The position numbers were made by a program, and so were the translations under genes. The notes under the pieces are model-generated. The model was not told the origin of the DNA, did not search any database, and was given only the letters and a program-made list of their open reading frames with translations. Source: CAZFHL01 sp964519145 (GTDB lineage Bacteria > Patescibacteriota > Minisyncoccia > Phycocordibacterales > WO2-35-19). Taken from it: a stretch of 64,000 bases of DNA. The stretch spans positions 1 to 64,000 of the forward strand of contig CAZFHL010000001.1 of assembly GCA_964519145.1 (NCBI GenBank), read 5' to 3'. Position 1 is the first letter of the stretch. Each line of letters begins with the position of its first letter. Below are positions 53,861 to 62,016 of this stretch, piece by piece.

Positions 53861-54487
53861 ATGAAAGAAGAAATATCTAAAGTATTAAATAAAAAAGAAT
53901 TGAGCATAGTCCAAAAATTGAATACTCCAATTAAGGTACAAGATTTTTTAGATGAAATACCTTTCAATAAAGAAGAAAATGGAGAGACGTATTATTCTCC
54001 AAGAAAAATGATTTTAAATAACAAAGCTCATTGTTTTGAAGGAGCTTTATTTGCAACCCTGTGTCTTTCTTTTCACAACATTAAAAGTTTTTTGATTGAT
54101 TTGAAAGTGAAAAATATTAAAAAAGATTCTGATCATATTGTTTGTGTATACGAATTAAATGGCTTTTTGGGGGCTATTAGTAAAACTAACCATTCTGTTT
54201 TAAGGTGGCGAGATCCTGTTTACAAAAATACAAGAGAATTGGTGATGTCATATTTTAATGAATATTTTTTAGATTCAGGTGAAAAGACTTTAGATTCTTA
54301 TTCTGTTTCTTTTAATATTTTTAAATATTTTGATTTTGACTGGATAGATGAAATAAAAAATTTAAATAGTGTGGCAGAAAAAATAGATGATATAAAACAT
54401 ATTAAAATAATTCCAGAAGTAAATAAAAAATTTGTAAGAAAGGCTACAGATGTAGAAATAAAGGGGGCTTCTGTTAAAGAGTATTGA
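53861..54487 (+). CDS. Transglutaminase-like hypothetical protein
   Basis: 208 residues. KAHCFEGALFATLCL followed by DHIVCVYELNGFLGAI gives a Cys-His arrangement like the transglutaminase/papain-like fold; the acid could be in KTNHSVLRWRDP. Enzyme activity is inference. Divergent from the calcium-binding protein. Confidence 0.55.
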   Translation: MKEEISKVLNKKELSIVQKLNTPIKVQDFLDEIPFNKEENGETYYSPRKMILNNKAHCFEGALFATLCLSFHNIKSFLIDLKVKNIKKDSDHIVCVYELNGFLGAISKTNHSVLRWRDPVYKNTRELVMSYFNEYFLDSGEKTLDSYSVSFNIFKYFDFDWIDEIKNLNSVAEKIDDIKHIKIIPEVNKKFVRKATDVEIKGASVKEY

Positions 54488-54602
54488 TATAAATAATTGT
54501 ATAGATATGATCTAGAAGTTATTCATATTTTTAGACTTGATTTGTTTTTATCGTAGGTGTATATATATTGTAGAAGTAGTAAATTCCTCAAAGGAGTATT
54601 GC

Positions 54603-54953
54603 TTGAAAAAAGTCTGTTCAAAAAGGGAGAAAAACCATCGAAAATCAGATGGTATTAGGGTGGAGAAAATAGACAGTCAAGTTGCAAAATATCTTTTACA
54701 TGGTGGTATGCAATTTTATTGTGACACTTTTGTAAAAGATGAAAAATTGAGGGATGAAATTTTAGATCAAATCAGGCTTAGATTTGGTTGTAAGGATCCA
54801 CAAATTCTTTTCTATAATAAATCTTTTACTAGAAACGAAGTAGGACAATCTTTTTATTTTTTTCGGATTTCATTGCCAAATCCAAACAAAGGCTATCATA
54901 ATATGAGGATTCAATTTCGTGAGAAGATTAAAATAAACACTAAGGTGAGGTAA
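54603..54953 (+). CDS. Hypothetical protein
   Basis: 116 residues from TTG 54603, chosen because AAGGAG lies 6 bp upstream and the earlier in-frame codons overlap the promoter. Basic protein (KKVCSKREKNHRKSDG, FREKIKINTKVR). Family unknown. Own terminator. Confidence 0.65.
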   Translation: MKKVCSKREKNHRKSDGIRVEKIDSQVAKYLLHGGMQFYCDTFVKDEKLRDEILDQIRLRFGCKDPQILFYNKSFTRNEVGQSFYFFRISLPNPNKGYHNMRIQFREKIKINTKVR

Positions 54954-54987
54954 TTCATAAGAAAGTGAGGTGATCCAGTTCTAGCAA

Positions 54988-55016
54988 ACCCCTGCTGGTT
55001 TTCCACAGGGGTTTTT
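54988..55016 (+). terminator. Rho-independent terminator
   Basis: AACCCCTG/CAGGGGTT hairpin followed by TTT; overlaps the next -35 (TTGACT). Confidence 0.8.
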
Positions 55017-55084
55017 GCTTGACTCTATTTTTATTTAGGTGTATAAATTTTATAGTTAGTAAATTTCTGCATCGAAGGAGATTT

Positions 55085-55279
55085 ATGTTATCGGTTTGCA
55101 GATCAAACGGGTTGTTTTATCGAAGAGACCCAAGACCACTCGTCCCACCTGCTCGCCTTGTAATACAGGGTGAGTACAAGGAGAAAGTTTCTCTTGTTGA
55201 AAATAGACAAGAGAGAAAAGTCGTAGAAAGCCCTCAAGATGTTGCAAGGAGGCAATTTCAAGAACTTTTCTCAAGTTAG
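55085..55279 (+). CDS. Hypothetical small protein
   Basis: 64 residues from ATG 55085 with SD GAAGGAG. Basic, with RRDPRPLVPPARLV and a helical end (DVARRQFQELFSS). Promoter TTGACT/TATAAA upstream, terminator at 55285-55318. Family unknown. Confidence 0.65.
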   Translation: MLSVCRSNGLFYRRDPRPLVPPARLVIQGEYKEKVSLVENRQERKVVESPQDVARRQFQELFSS

Positions 55280-55284
55280 AATTT

Positions 55285-55318
55285 AAAATTGCTCTGTTAT
55301 TAAAACAGGGCAATTTTC
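55285..55318 (+). terminator. Rho-independent terminator
   Basis: AAAATTGCTCTGTT/AACAGGGCAATTTT hairpin (one wobble). Confidence 0.8.
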
Positions 55319-55380
55319 ATTTGACTTATGTTTATTGTGTAGTATTATATTTTAAGGCAAATAAAGAAGGAGGTTTTTGA

Positions 55381-55827
55381 ATGGTTTTAAACAGAAGAGA
55401 GAATGTAAATAGGTCAAATATTTTGAAGGTATTGATGAGAGAATTAAGACTCGCTACAGGTATTTCTCTTGATAAAGTGGCGGATACATTTGGTGTGTCA
55501 CGAGAAGCAGATCTTGTTGATATTGCAGTGGCTGTGAGAGTTCAAGAAGTAAATCTTCTTTTAGCGGCACAAAATGAACAAAAAATTAGAAGTATTCGTT
55601 TTGCTTTAGAAAATGTTAAGGAAGGAAATTTTGGCACATGCCTTGTTTGTGAAGAGCCTATTTCACAAGCAAGATTGAATGCTGTTCCTTGGGCAGTAAG
55701 GTGTGTTTCTTGTGAAGAATCTAGAAATTCAGAATCCGGAAATGATCATTTCAATTTTGATAACAAGGATAGTCTATCGGCTCTTGTAGATCTTTATATG
55801 GAAGATGGGCAACAGATGGCTGTTTAA
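55381..55827 (+). CDS. DksA/TraR-type zinc-finger protein
   Basis: 148 residues, very strong SD (AAGGAGG). The C-terminal four-Cys zinc finger CLVCEEPISQARLNAVPWAV...CVSC has DksA/TraR spacing, preceded by IRFALENVKEGNFGTC. The N-terminal ~60 residues differ from DksA and may form a helix-turn-helix (LDKVADTFGVSREADLV). Probably binds RNA polymerase's secondary channel; the fusion makes this less certain. Confidence 0.8.
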   Translation: MVLNRRENVNRSNILKVLMRELRLATGISLDKVADTFGVSREADLVDIAVAVRVQEVNLLLAAQNEQKIRSIRFALENVKEGNFGTCLVCEEPISQARLNAVPWAVRCVSCEESRNSESGNDHFNFDNKDSLSALVDLYMEDGQQMAV

Positions 55828-55856
55828 TCACTATAATATTCTATGGTAATTTTTAA

Positions 55857-55884
55857 AAATGGGTGCAAATGCACCCATTTTTTG
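55857..55884 (+). terminator. Rho-independent terminator
   Basis: AAATGGGTGC/GCACCCATTT hairpin followed by T-run. Confidence 0.85.
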
Positions 55885-55918
55885 TTATAATATTTTTATT
55901 AAGAGTTTAATATATTTT

Positions 55919-56152
55919 ATGGGTATTAAAGATTTTTTTGTAAGAAAAATGATAGAAAGTAAAATGAAGGATGTACCAGCAGAGCAAAGAGAAATGCTCA
56001 TGTCTGCTTTAGAGAGTAATCCTGATTTTTTTATGAAAATCGCAGAGGAAATTGAAATGGAAACTAAAAAAGGTAGAGATCAAATGACTGTAGCAATGGA
56101 AGTTATGAATAAACACAAAGATCAATTGCAAAAAATATTGATCCCAAAATAA
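55919..56152 (+). CDS. Small conserved helical protein
   Basis: 77 residues from ATG 55919 (the frame upstream crosses the terminator). MGIKDFFVRKMIESKMKDVPAEQREM is a pattern I have seen in Patescibacteria small proteins; function unknown. Next gene starts 3 bp after its stop. Confidence 0.65.
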   Translation: MGIKDFFVRKMIESKMKDVPAEQREMLMSALESNPDFFMKIAEEIEMETKKGRDQMTVAMEVMNKHKDQLQKILIPK

Positions 56153-56155
56153 TAT

Positions 56156-56728
56156 ATGAAGAAAATATTTATATTGATAGGGCATCCTGATAAAATAAGT
56201 TTCAACAAAGAGCTTGCCGAATTTTATGCAAAAGGAGCTTTAAGTCAAAAAAATGAAGTAAGAATAAAATCTTTAGCTGATTTGTCTTTCGATCCAATTC
56301 TACATAGAGGTTATAGAGAAATACAAGAATTAGAAAAAGATTTGGTAGATGTACAAGAAGATATAAAATGGTGCGATCATTTTGTCGTCGTATACCCATC
56401 TTGGTGGTCTACTATGCCGGCTTTGCTCAAAGGATTTTTTGATCGTATTTGGTTGCCAAATTTTGCTTTTAAATTTCATCCAAATGGTTTGTGGTGGCAA
56501 GGTTTGTTTAAGGGTAAAACTGCAAGGGTTTTTGTGACATCAGATGCGCACCCTCTTTTCACTAGGATTATTTTTGGAGATACAACAAACGAAATACGCA
56601 AAGGTATTTTGTGGTTTTCTGGATTTAGTGTCAGTGTAAAAAAAATAGGCCCATTAAAAAGAATTTCAGAAAATAAAAAAGAAAAATGGAGAAATAAAAT
56701 GTATAAATGGGGTCAAAAAAATTATTAA
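56156..56728 (+). CDS. NAD(P)H quinone oxidoreductase-like flavoprotein
   Basis: 190 residues, flavodoxin-like fold of the NQO1/KefG/MdaB group: IGHPDKISFNKELAEFY at the FMN/FAD loop, VVYPSWWSTMPALLKGFFDRIW, and GLFKGKTARVFVTSDA. Two-electron reduction of quinones or similar acceptors. In a run with the small helical protein and the TrmB-type regulator 21 bp later. Confidence 0.88.
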   Translation: MKKIFILIGHPDKISFNKELAEFYAKGALSQKNEVRIKSLADLSFDPILHRGYREIQELEKDLVDVQEDIKWCDHFVVVYPSWWSTMPALLKGFFDRIWLPNFAFKFHPNGLWWQGLFKGKTARVFVTSDAHPLFTRIIFGDTTNEIRKGILWFSGFSVSVKKIGPLKRISENKKEKWRNKMYKWGQKNY

Positions 56729-56749
56729 TTATTTAAGTAATATTTATTT

Positions 56750-57514
56750 ATGTTAGAAAAATATTTACAAGAAATAGGATTAAGCGACAAAGAGGCAAGT
56801 GTTTATTTGAGTTTACTTTCTGTTGAAAGAGCTTCTGTAATAGAATTATCAAAAAAAACAAAAATTAAAAGAACTACTATTTATGTCATAATAGATTCTT
56901 TGGCAAAAAAAGGTTTAGTGAGTGAAATAGTAGTTGGCAAAAAAACTCAATATTATGCAGAGTCTCCTGAAAGACTTGAAACATTTTTAGATAAACAAAG
57001 ATTTGCTTTAGAAGAATCAAGAAAAGTCTTGAAAGAAATGATTCCCCAAATAAAAAGTGTTCAAAGGGAAGGTGGAGAAAAGCCTGTAGTCAAGTATTTT
57101 GAAGGCAGAGAAGGTATCATAAGTACTTTAGAAGATTTTTTTAGAAATCCTGATGGGGATGGGGACATGACTTATCTTATTTATCCTAAAGATTTGCTCG
57201 AAGATATTTTTACAGAAGCTGAAAGAAATAAATATAGAGAAATGAGGGTGGGTAAAAATATTAAATCTAAAGTTTTTTATACATCCGAAAAAAGTGAAAG
57301 ACCGAGCGATAGTACAGGAGAGAGGATAAAAATTGATGGCAAAAAATATCCCATAACTTGTGATTTTTCTATTTATAAAGATAGGGTTCGTATAAATATT
57401 TTAGGTAAAAAACTTTCTGGCATTTTTATCCGTAGTCAAGATTTGGCAGATACTCTAAAAAGCATTTTCAATTTGGCTTTTGATGGTATAAAGGATAAAA
57501 ATAATATAAATTAA
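56750..57514 (+). CDS. TrmB-family transcriptional regulator
   Basis: 254 residues. N-terminal winged helix (LQEIGLSDKEASVYLSLL, KRTTIYVIIDSLAKKGLV), a short coiled linker, then a C-terminal ligand domain (VKYFEGREGIISTLEDFF). TrmB proteins respond to sugars in archaea; in Patescibacteria targets are unknown. May control the upstream flavoprotein. Confidence 0.88.
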   Translation: MLEKYLQEIGLSDKEASVYLSLLSVERASVIELSKKTKIKRTTIYVIIDSLAKKGLVSEIVVGKKTQYYAESPERLETFLDKQRFALEESRKVLKEMIPQIKSVQREGGEKPVVKYFEGREGIISTLEDFFRNPDGDGDMTYLIYPKDLLEDIFTEAERNKYREMRVGKNIKSKVFYTSEKSERPSDSTGERIKIDGKKYPITCDFSIYKDRVRINILGKKLSGIFIRSQDLADTLKSIFNLAFDGIKDKNNIN

Positions 57515-57559
57515 AAAGGTATAATCTCTACACTTTTTTAAGTGAGTAGAATAAATTTA

Positions 57560-57688
57560 TTACATAACATTTTCTCGGGTACCAGTATTCATGTGCACGG
57601 ATATTTTGTTGGTACAAAATTCCTCGTGCTCGCTCCGTCGAGACTCGCAAGGCACATGAATACTGGTACCACTCAACATGTTATGTAA
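57560..57688 (+). repeat. Palindromic element, copy G
   Basis: Arms TTACATAACAT/ATGTTATGTAA and GGTACCAGTATTCATGTGC with its complement. Core GGATATTTTGT, loop TGGT, ACAAAATTCC, then CTCGTGCTCGC and GACTCGCAAGGC as in copy F. Confidence 0.9.
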
Positions 57689-57714
57689 TATATTAGAGAT
57701 ATCCTCTTTTTATA

Positions 57715-57949
57715 AAATACGAAAGCCCGGTACGCTTCGCGTACCGGGCTACCAGAGAATTTTTTAAAAACTTTCCCTGGGCTAACTTAAGAGGATATCA
57801 ACCATGATGTCCTCCTTTCTGAAGTGGGTGTTTCGTTGATATCAGGTCTCTTTGCTAGAAAACATGTATTAAAAGCAAAGAATACCGCATATCAGCTAAA
57901 CCTCTCCCAGTTCATCATAAAGTATATCATATATTGACTAAGCTGTCAA
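57715..57949 (-). ncRNA. Minus-strand structured RNA with a seven-codon ORF
   Basis: Consensus promoter TTGACA (57949-57944), 17-bp spacer, TATACT (57926-57921). The ~200-nt transcript contains CTTTGC/GCAAAG, then GATATCAAC-type pairing between 57835-57843 and 57794-57802, a CCAGGGAA/TTCTCTGG hairpin and a terminator AGCCCGGTACGC/GCGTACCGGGCT (57724-57750). A perfect SD (AAAGGAGG) and ATG sit in the loop of the second stem and encode MVDILLS only (57805-57782). Regulatory RNA, leader with lost gene, or peptide gene; undecided. Confidence 0.6.
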
Positions 57950-58105
57950 ATTATTGGTTAAATAAAATTCCGTATAGTAATACAATTTTTCTATTTTATG
58001 TCTATATTCTATGACATTAAATTTAAAACCATTTCTAAAATACATTGAAAAATATAGGTAATTTTGAATTTAAGAAAATGAAATGCTCTGTTGTGTCAAA
58101 AATGC

Positions 58106-58134
58106 TTGACAAATATATTGCTTTGGTATATACT
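58106..58134 (+). promoter_or_regulatory. Consensus promoter
   Basis: TTGACA (58106-58111), 17-bp spacer, TATACT (58129-58134). Divergent from the promoter at 57921-57949, about 160 bp apart. Confidence 0.8.
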
Positions 58135-58158
58135 ATATCCAGAATCAATAAACAAAAC

Positions 58159-58350
58159 GGAGTAGTTTCTACTCCCTCTTTTGGTCTCATCCCAGAAAAT
58201 TTCGATGAGACCGTAAGAGGGGAGTTGAAAGAGGATGAAGCCTAGACCAATATGAGCGAAATGCTTGTGGCCCTCCAACTCCCCGCTCTTTTAAAAACCG
58301 AAGCAATTCGGTTTCCATCAAAGCAAGTTTACTCAAGTTTGTTTTGATGG
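58159..58350 (+). ncRNA. Five-hairpin GC-rich leader RNA
   Basis: Consecutive stems: GGAGTAG/CTACTCC (58159-58175); GGTCTCATC/GATGAGACC (58183-58212); GGGGAGTTG/CAACTCCCC (58219-58284); AAACCGAA/TTCGGTTT with loop GCAA (58295-58314); CCATCAAA/TTTGATGG (58315-58350). Clearly more GC-rich than surrounding intergenic DNA. It leads directly to a 51-codon gene with a strong SD. No known RNA class recognised. Confidence 0.65.
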
Positions 58351-58378
58351 GAGTAATCCCGAAGTCGAAAGGAGGCAA

Positions 58379-58534
58379 ATGACATATTTGCCGAGAGAGC
58401 ACAGCGCCTTTGTGGCGCAAGATGGGACAATCGTCCTACCGTTTGAAGCCAACGGTGGCTTCGACGCAGACAGGTTGTTCCCGTTTTTGGCGGTGATTGA
58501 CGATTGGTTTTCAGAGGAGGAAACCGTGAAATAA
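58379..58534 (+). CDS. 51-residue acidic protein
   Basis: ATG 58379 with SD GAAAGGAGG. 51 residues, acidic at the end (DDWFSEEETVK), with FVAQDGTIVLPFEANGGF. GC-rich codons unlike its neighbours. Family unknown; expressed behind the five-hairpin leader. A GTGCGGG/CCCGCAC hairpin follows (58545-58574). Confidence 0.6.
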   Translation: MTYLPREHSAFVAQDGTIVLPFEANGGFDADRLFPFLAVIDDWFSEEETVK

Positions 58535-58544
58535 AGCCAGTCGT

Positions 58545-58574
58545 GTGCGGGGCAAGAGGAGGTTTGTCCCGCAC
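58545..58574 (+). other. GC-rich hairpin after the small gene
   Basis: GTGCGGG/CCCGCAC, extended by GCAA/TTGT pairs to about 11 bp. No T-run, so not a standard terminator. Confidence 0.55.
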
Positions 58575-58709
58575 CTCATATTAGAATCAGATGTCTATGG
58601 TTTTGATAAGAGGTTATAAGTTAGCAGAGATTTTTGAAATAATTCTGAGTTCTAAAATGAACTTTAATGAAATGCTTCAAAAGTCTTTCTATAATAAAAT
58701 CTTAATACT

Positions 58710-58746
58710 AAAACACAAAAGATGCCCAAAGCATCTTTTGTGTTTT
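58710..58746 (+). terminator. Rho-independent terminator
   Basis: AAAACACAAAAGATGC/GCATCTTTTGTGTTTT, a 16-bp stem with a five-base loop. Confidence 0.88.
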
Positions 58747-58854
58747 AATAAAAATGTAATATTTTCTATACAATATTTTTAAATAAATAATAGTTGACTT
58801 TTTAACTTTACTATTTTAGTCTTTTTTTAGTTAGTTCGTTGAAAAGGAGTGTGT

Positions 58855-59577
58855 ATGGATAAGCCTATATCTACAGATGATGCTTTAGCTGATTATTTGA
58901 AACGTATTAGATGGAATACTAGATCTACAAGTTTGGATTGTGCTGACATTATGAAAGCAACAAGAGTTGAGCAATCAACAATAAGAAGATGGTATATAGG
59001 AACATGTGGTCCACTTGGGGAATCTTTGGTCAGGGTTAGATATTTTTTACATTTAAATAAATATCCAATAAAGGAATTGTTGGAGTTAGATGATTCTATA
59101 TATAATCTTGGTTGGTTAGTGTATTTTAATCATATAACAATAGGAAAAATTGCTGAGGAATTGGGTTTTGGTGGTACAGAACCAAAACAGCCAGTTTTTA
59201 GAATGTTACATGGTGACGGCATTCTTGTAGATGAACGAGTTCCATTTCTAAAAGGTATTTTAGAGAGATTTGATAAACAATTGGCTATTATTGGCCTATC
59301 ACATAAACAAAAAGTAGATTTAGATCCAAAAGTAATAGCCGATTCTATTTTGAAAATCTGTGTTGATGCTGATGCTTTATCAAAAGAATTGGTTTATTTG
59401 ATTGAAACAACAAATGTGGCTCCAAGAGATTCTGTAAGAGGGTTGCTTGGTAAAAAGAGTTTTATGGAGATTGGAAATAATCTTTTCCATTTGTGCAGAC
59501 AATTAAATGCTTTGTCTACTGAAAGAGCAAGACTTGAATATTTGGTTACTCATTCAAAACAAAAAGGAGGAAAATAA
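58855..59577 (+). CDS. Helix-turn-helix protein paired with a GHKL ATPase
   Basis: 240 residues from ATG 58855, SD AAAAGGAG and TTGACT -35 at 58794. An N-terminal XRE-like HTH is suggested by CADIMKATRVEQSTIRRWYIG; a second similar unit occurs at ITIGKIAEELGFGG. The C-terminal half is helical. The ATPase gene starts 2 bp after its stop, so the products probably work together. Family not recognised. Confidence 0.65.
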   Translation: MDKPISTDDALADYLKRIRWNTRSTSLDCADIMKATRVEQSTIRRWYIGTCGPLGESLVRVRYFLHLNKYPIKELLELDDSIYNLGWLVYFNHITIGKIAEELGFGGTEPKQPVFRMLHGDGILVDERVPFLKGILERFDKQLAIIGLSHKQKVDLDPKVIADSILKICVDADALSKELVYLIETTNVAPRDSVRGLLGKKSFMEIGNNLFHLCRQLNALSTERARLEYLVTHSKQKGGK

Positions 59578-59579
59578 TT

Positions 59580-61289
59580 ATGAATATTGGTACAAGTAGA
59601 ATACAAGTCAATATCGGCAATGTATTAAAGATACTTGCTGATAAATATCCAACATTGCATGATATGTTGTTGGAATATATCCAAAATCCAATTGACGCTA
59701 ATGCAAAACTTATAGAAATTGTTGTTAATTATAAGACTAGAAATATAATTATCACAGATAATGGAGACGGCTCTACTGTCGATAGTTTTGAAGAAGCATT
59801 AATGCAAATATGCCATTCACAGAAATTAGATACAACTGAAAAGAGATTTGGAAAGTTTGGTATTGGTCTAGTTTCTGCTTATGGTAAGTGTAAATATTTT
59901 ACTTTTTGTACTATTCCAAAGTCTGGTGGTAGTTATGTAGAATGGACTTTTGATCCTGCAGAAATTGCTAAACAGAATACAAACGAAATTCCTAAGAAAT
60001 TGGTATCCGGCAGGTTTAGTAGGGAAGATAAAGGTTCAGGTATCTATAATTGGAGAACAAGAGTTTATGTTCATGATTTTATCAAAGATAAGACTAAATC
60101 TAGAATTAATTTAGAGTATTTGGAAAATCAAATTACAGCAAATTTTTCTGTTGTTATGAGGAAACGCGGAGTTTCTGTTTCAATTAAAGTTATCAATGAA
60201 AATGGAGATATTCAAGAAGTTTTAATTAAAGCGAGTGATTTCACTGGTAGACCTCTTGCATTATATAAAGCAGGTGGTGGGGATTCTGGTGATGTTTTAT
60301 TTAAAATATACACTCTAGATACAAAGAGTGCTCCTAAAGGCAGAATACTTTTCTATGAAAGAGGTGATCCTTATGGAATGCCTTGTGCCGATTTACTTTC
60401 AAACACAAGAGATTTGCTTGATAAAGAAGTAGTGGAGGCTTTAAGTTGCGGTATTTTTGAAGGAGAAGTTCACGCTTCTAATATTAAGATTGATGCTGGT
60501 AGAAGATTTTTTGTATTAGATGATGCTTTAGTTGATTTATGCTTAAAGTTAAATAAGTGGTATAGAGAAGTTGGATTCAAATATGCAGACAGAGAAGTTG
60601 TAGCAGATAGAGAACAGAGACTTCAAGATCTTGGTAGAAGATCCATGGAATTTTTTTCACATATGGTTGATGATCCAAAATTCCTTCATCTGAAAGAGGT
60701 TCTACAATCTTTTAAATTTGGAACAGTTGGCAAAGGTCATACTGATAAAACTGATATATCTGTTGGTAGACAAGCTTTTAACACCTTAGCTACTAGTTCT
60801 ATCCCTAGTAAACCAAAAAGTGATGGTTCAGTTGGTAGTATTTATGATAGGGGTAATGGAGAAGAACGACCTGGACATATGCCATTCCTTTCTGCTGGAC
60901 CTAAGGGTTCAAAGAGGATAGTAGTTAAGAATGATTCTCAGGGGCTAATCTTAGTTTATAGCGATATGTTAGGAGAAGATGCTCCTTATCGTCTTGATCA
61001 TAGAAAAGGGGAAATGCTGGTTAATACAAGACACCCATATTTTGGAATAGCCGAGAAAGATAATTCTATTTTGATGAGATATATGGAAATTTGTATGATA
61101 TATGCTTTAACAGCCCATACTTTTCCTGAAGAGCGTAGAGATGTTATGAATTTGGGTTTCTATGAATCTTTAAAATCCATGTTGTTTTGGCTTGAAAAGG
61201 CTGATGACTTGTCTGGTAGGAAGCCGGGCAGTGCACTAGCTAATTTTCACAAAAAGAAGAAGGCAGAAAAGGAAGCTAAGAAGAAGTAA
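59580..61289 (+). CDS. GHKL (Hsp90/MutL/MORC-type) ATPase
   Basis: 569 residues, SD AAAGGAGG. Bergerat fold: N-box MLLEYIQNPIDANAK, G1 IITDNGDG, G2 FGKFGIGLVSAYG. Downstream an S5-like middle part (VRKRGVSVSIKVI region), a long central section and a Lys-rich C-terminus. Not MutL, GyrB or HtpG by its motifs. MORC-like and similar ATPases appear in conflict systems, so a defence or chromosome role is possible but unproven. Confidence 0.75.
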   Translation: MNIGTSRIQVNIGNVLKILADKYPTLHDMLLEYIQNPIDANAKLIEIVVNYKTRNIIITDNGDGSTVDSFEEALMQICHSQKLDTTEKRFGKFGIGLVSAYGKCKYFTFCTIPKSGGSYVEWTFDPAEIAKQNTNEIPKKLVSGRFSREDKGSGIYNWRTRVYVHDFIKDKTKSRINLEYLENQITANFSVVMRKRGVSVSIKVINENGDIQEVLIKASDFTGRPLALYKAGGGDSGDVLFKIYTLDTKSAPKGRILFYERGDPYGMPCADLLSNTRDLLDKEVVEALSCGIFEGEVHASNIKIDAGRRFFVLDDALVDLCLKLNKWYREVGFKYADREVVADREQRLQDLGRRSMEFFSHMVDDPKFLHLKEVLQSFKFGTVGKGHTDKTDISVGRQAFNTLATSSIPSKPKSDGSVGSIYDRGNGEERPGHMPFLSAGPKGSKRIVVKNDSQGLILVYSDMLGEDAPYRLDHRKGEMLVNTRHPYFGIAEKDNSILMRYMEICMIYALTAHTFPEERRDVMNLGFYESLKSMLFWLEKADDLSGRKPGSALANFHKKKKAEKEAKKK

Positions 61290-61298
61290 AATTTAACA

Positions 61299-61335
61299 AA
61301 ACCCCACAAGACTTTTAGTTTTGTGGGGTTTTTAT
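61299..61335. terminator. Terminator
   Basis: AAAACCCCACAA/TTGTGGGGTTTT hairpin between the ATPase gene and the convergent VIT gene. Confidence 0.88.
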
Positions 61336-61347
61336 CTTATTATTTTT

Positions 61348-61866
61348 TTAAACCAAATCTTTTAGCAAAGCTCCTACTCCATAAGCTACTAAAGCAGCGA
61401 TTAGGCCAATTATGCAAGTTTGCACAGCTGTTTTTATAGAAGATCTATGAGATACCGAACCTCTGATAAGACCAATAATGAAAAATGTTATGAGTGTTAG
61501 TATTGAAGCCGTTTTAAATTCATTTGTTATAGATTCTGGTTTTAAATAACTTATTACATAAGAAATTAGTGGGATAGAACCAACTATAATAAATGAAAAG
61601 AAAGTAGCCAAAGCTGTTTTAAACGGGTTTCCATTGTGTTCCTCTCCGTCTGCCAATAGTTGATCACTATGAGATTCTTCTGATAGATAATTTGAAGATG
61701 CCATTGAAAATCCGTCTGCTAAAACATTTGAAAATCCTAATATAAGAACTATACCAGAATCTAGACTGGCTCCTGCTATCCCGGCTATTATGGCAAATGT
61801 GGTGACTGTGCCGTCTATTGAGCCATATACAAATTCTGGCAGATATTTTAAAAATTTATTTTTCAT
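61348..61866 (-). CDS. VIT1/CCC1-family membrane transporter
   Basis: 172 residues. EFVYGSIDGTVTTFAIIAGIAGASL and VLADGFSMASSNYLS are the first two family helices; a short His/Glu loop (GEEHNGN) and three more helices follow. Members move iron or manganese; the single-copy form here is shorter than eukaryotic VIT1. Monocistronic, convergent with the ATPase gene. Confidence 0.88.
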   Translation of the reverse strand: MKNKFLKYLPEFVYGSIDGTVTTFAIIAGIAGASLDSGIVLILGFSNVLADGFSMASSNYLSEESHSDQLLADGEEHNGNPFKTALATFFSFIIVGSIPLISYVISYLKPESITNEFKTASILTLITFFIIGLIRGSVSHRSSIKTAVQTCIIGLIAALVAYGVGALLKDLV

Positions 61867-62016
61867 TTTTATTTGTTATTTATATAAAATAAAATTATAA
61901 CACATTTAATTTATAAAAATATTTTTTCAATATTCAAAAAAATTTTATTTATAAATACATTGCTAAATATTTATAAATATGGTAAAGTTTTTTTAGAAAA
62001 AAGGAGAAAATAAAAA

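Noticed and set aside
58045..58245. 66-codon frame
   Set aside because: Contains the consensus promoter (58106-58134) and two of the hairpins, so it cannot be fully transcribed from that promoter; no SD.
58252..58347. Small frame starting MSEMLVAL inside the five-hairpin RNA
   Set aside because: No SD, and its codons coincide with stem arms; better explained as structured RNA.
58591..58782. 63-codon frame
   Set aside because: Runs through the terminator at 58710-58746 and has no clear SD.
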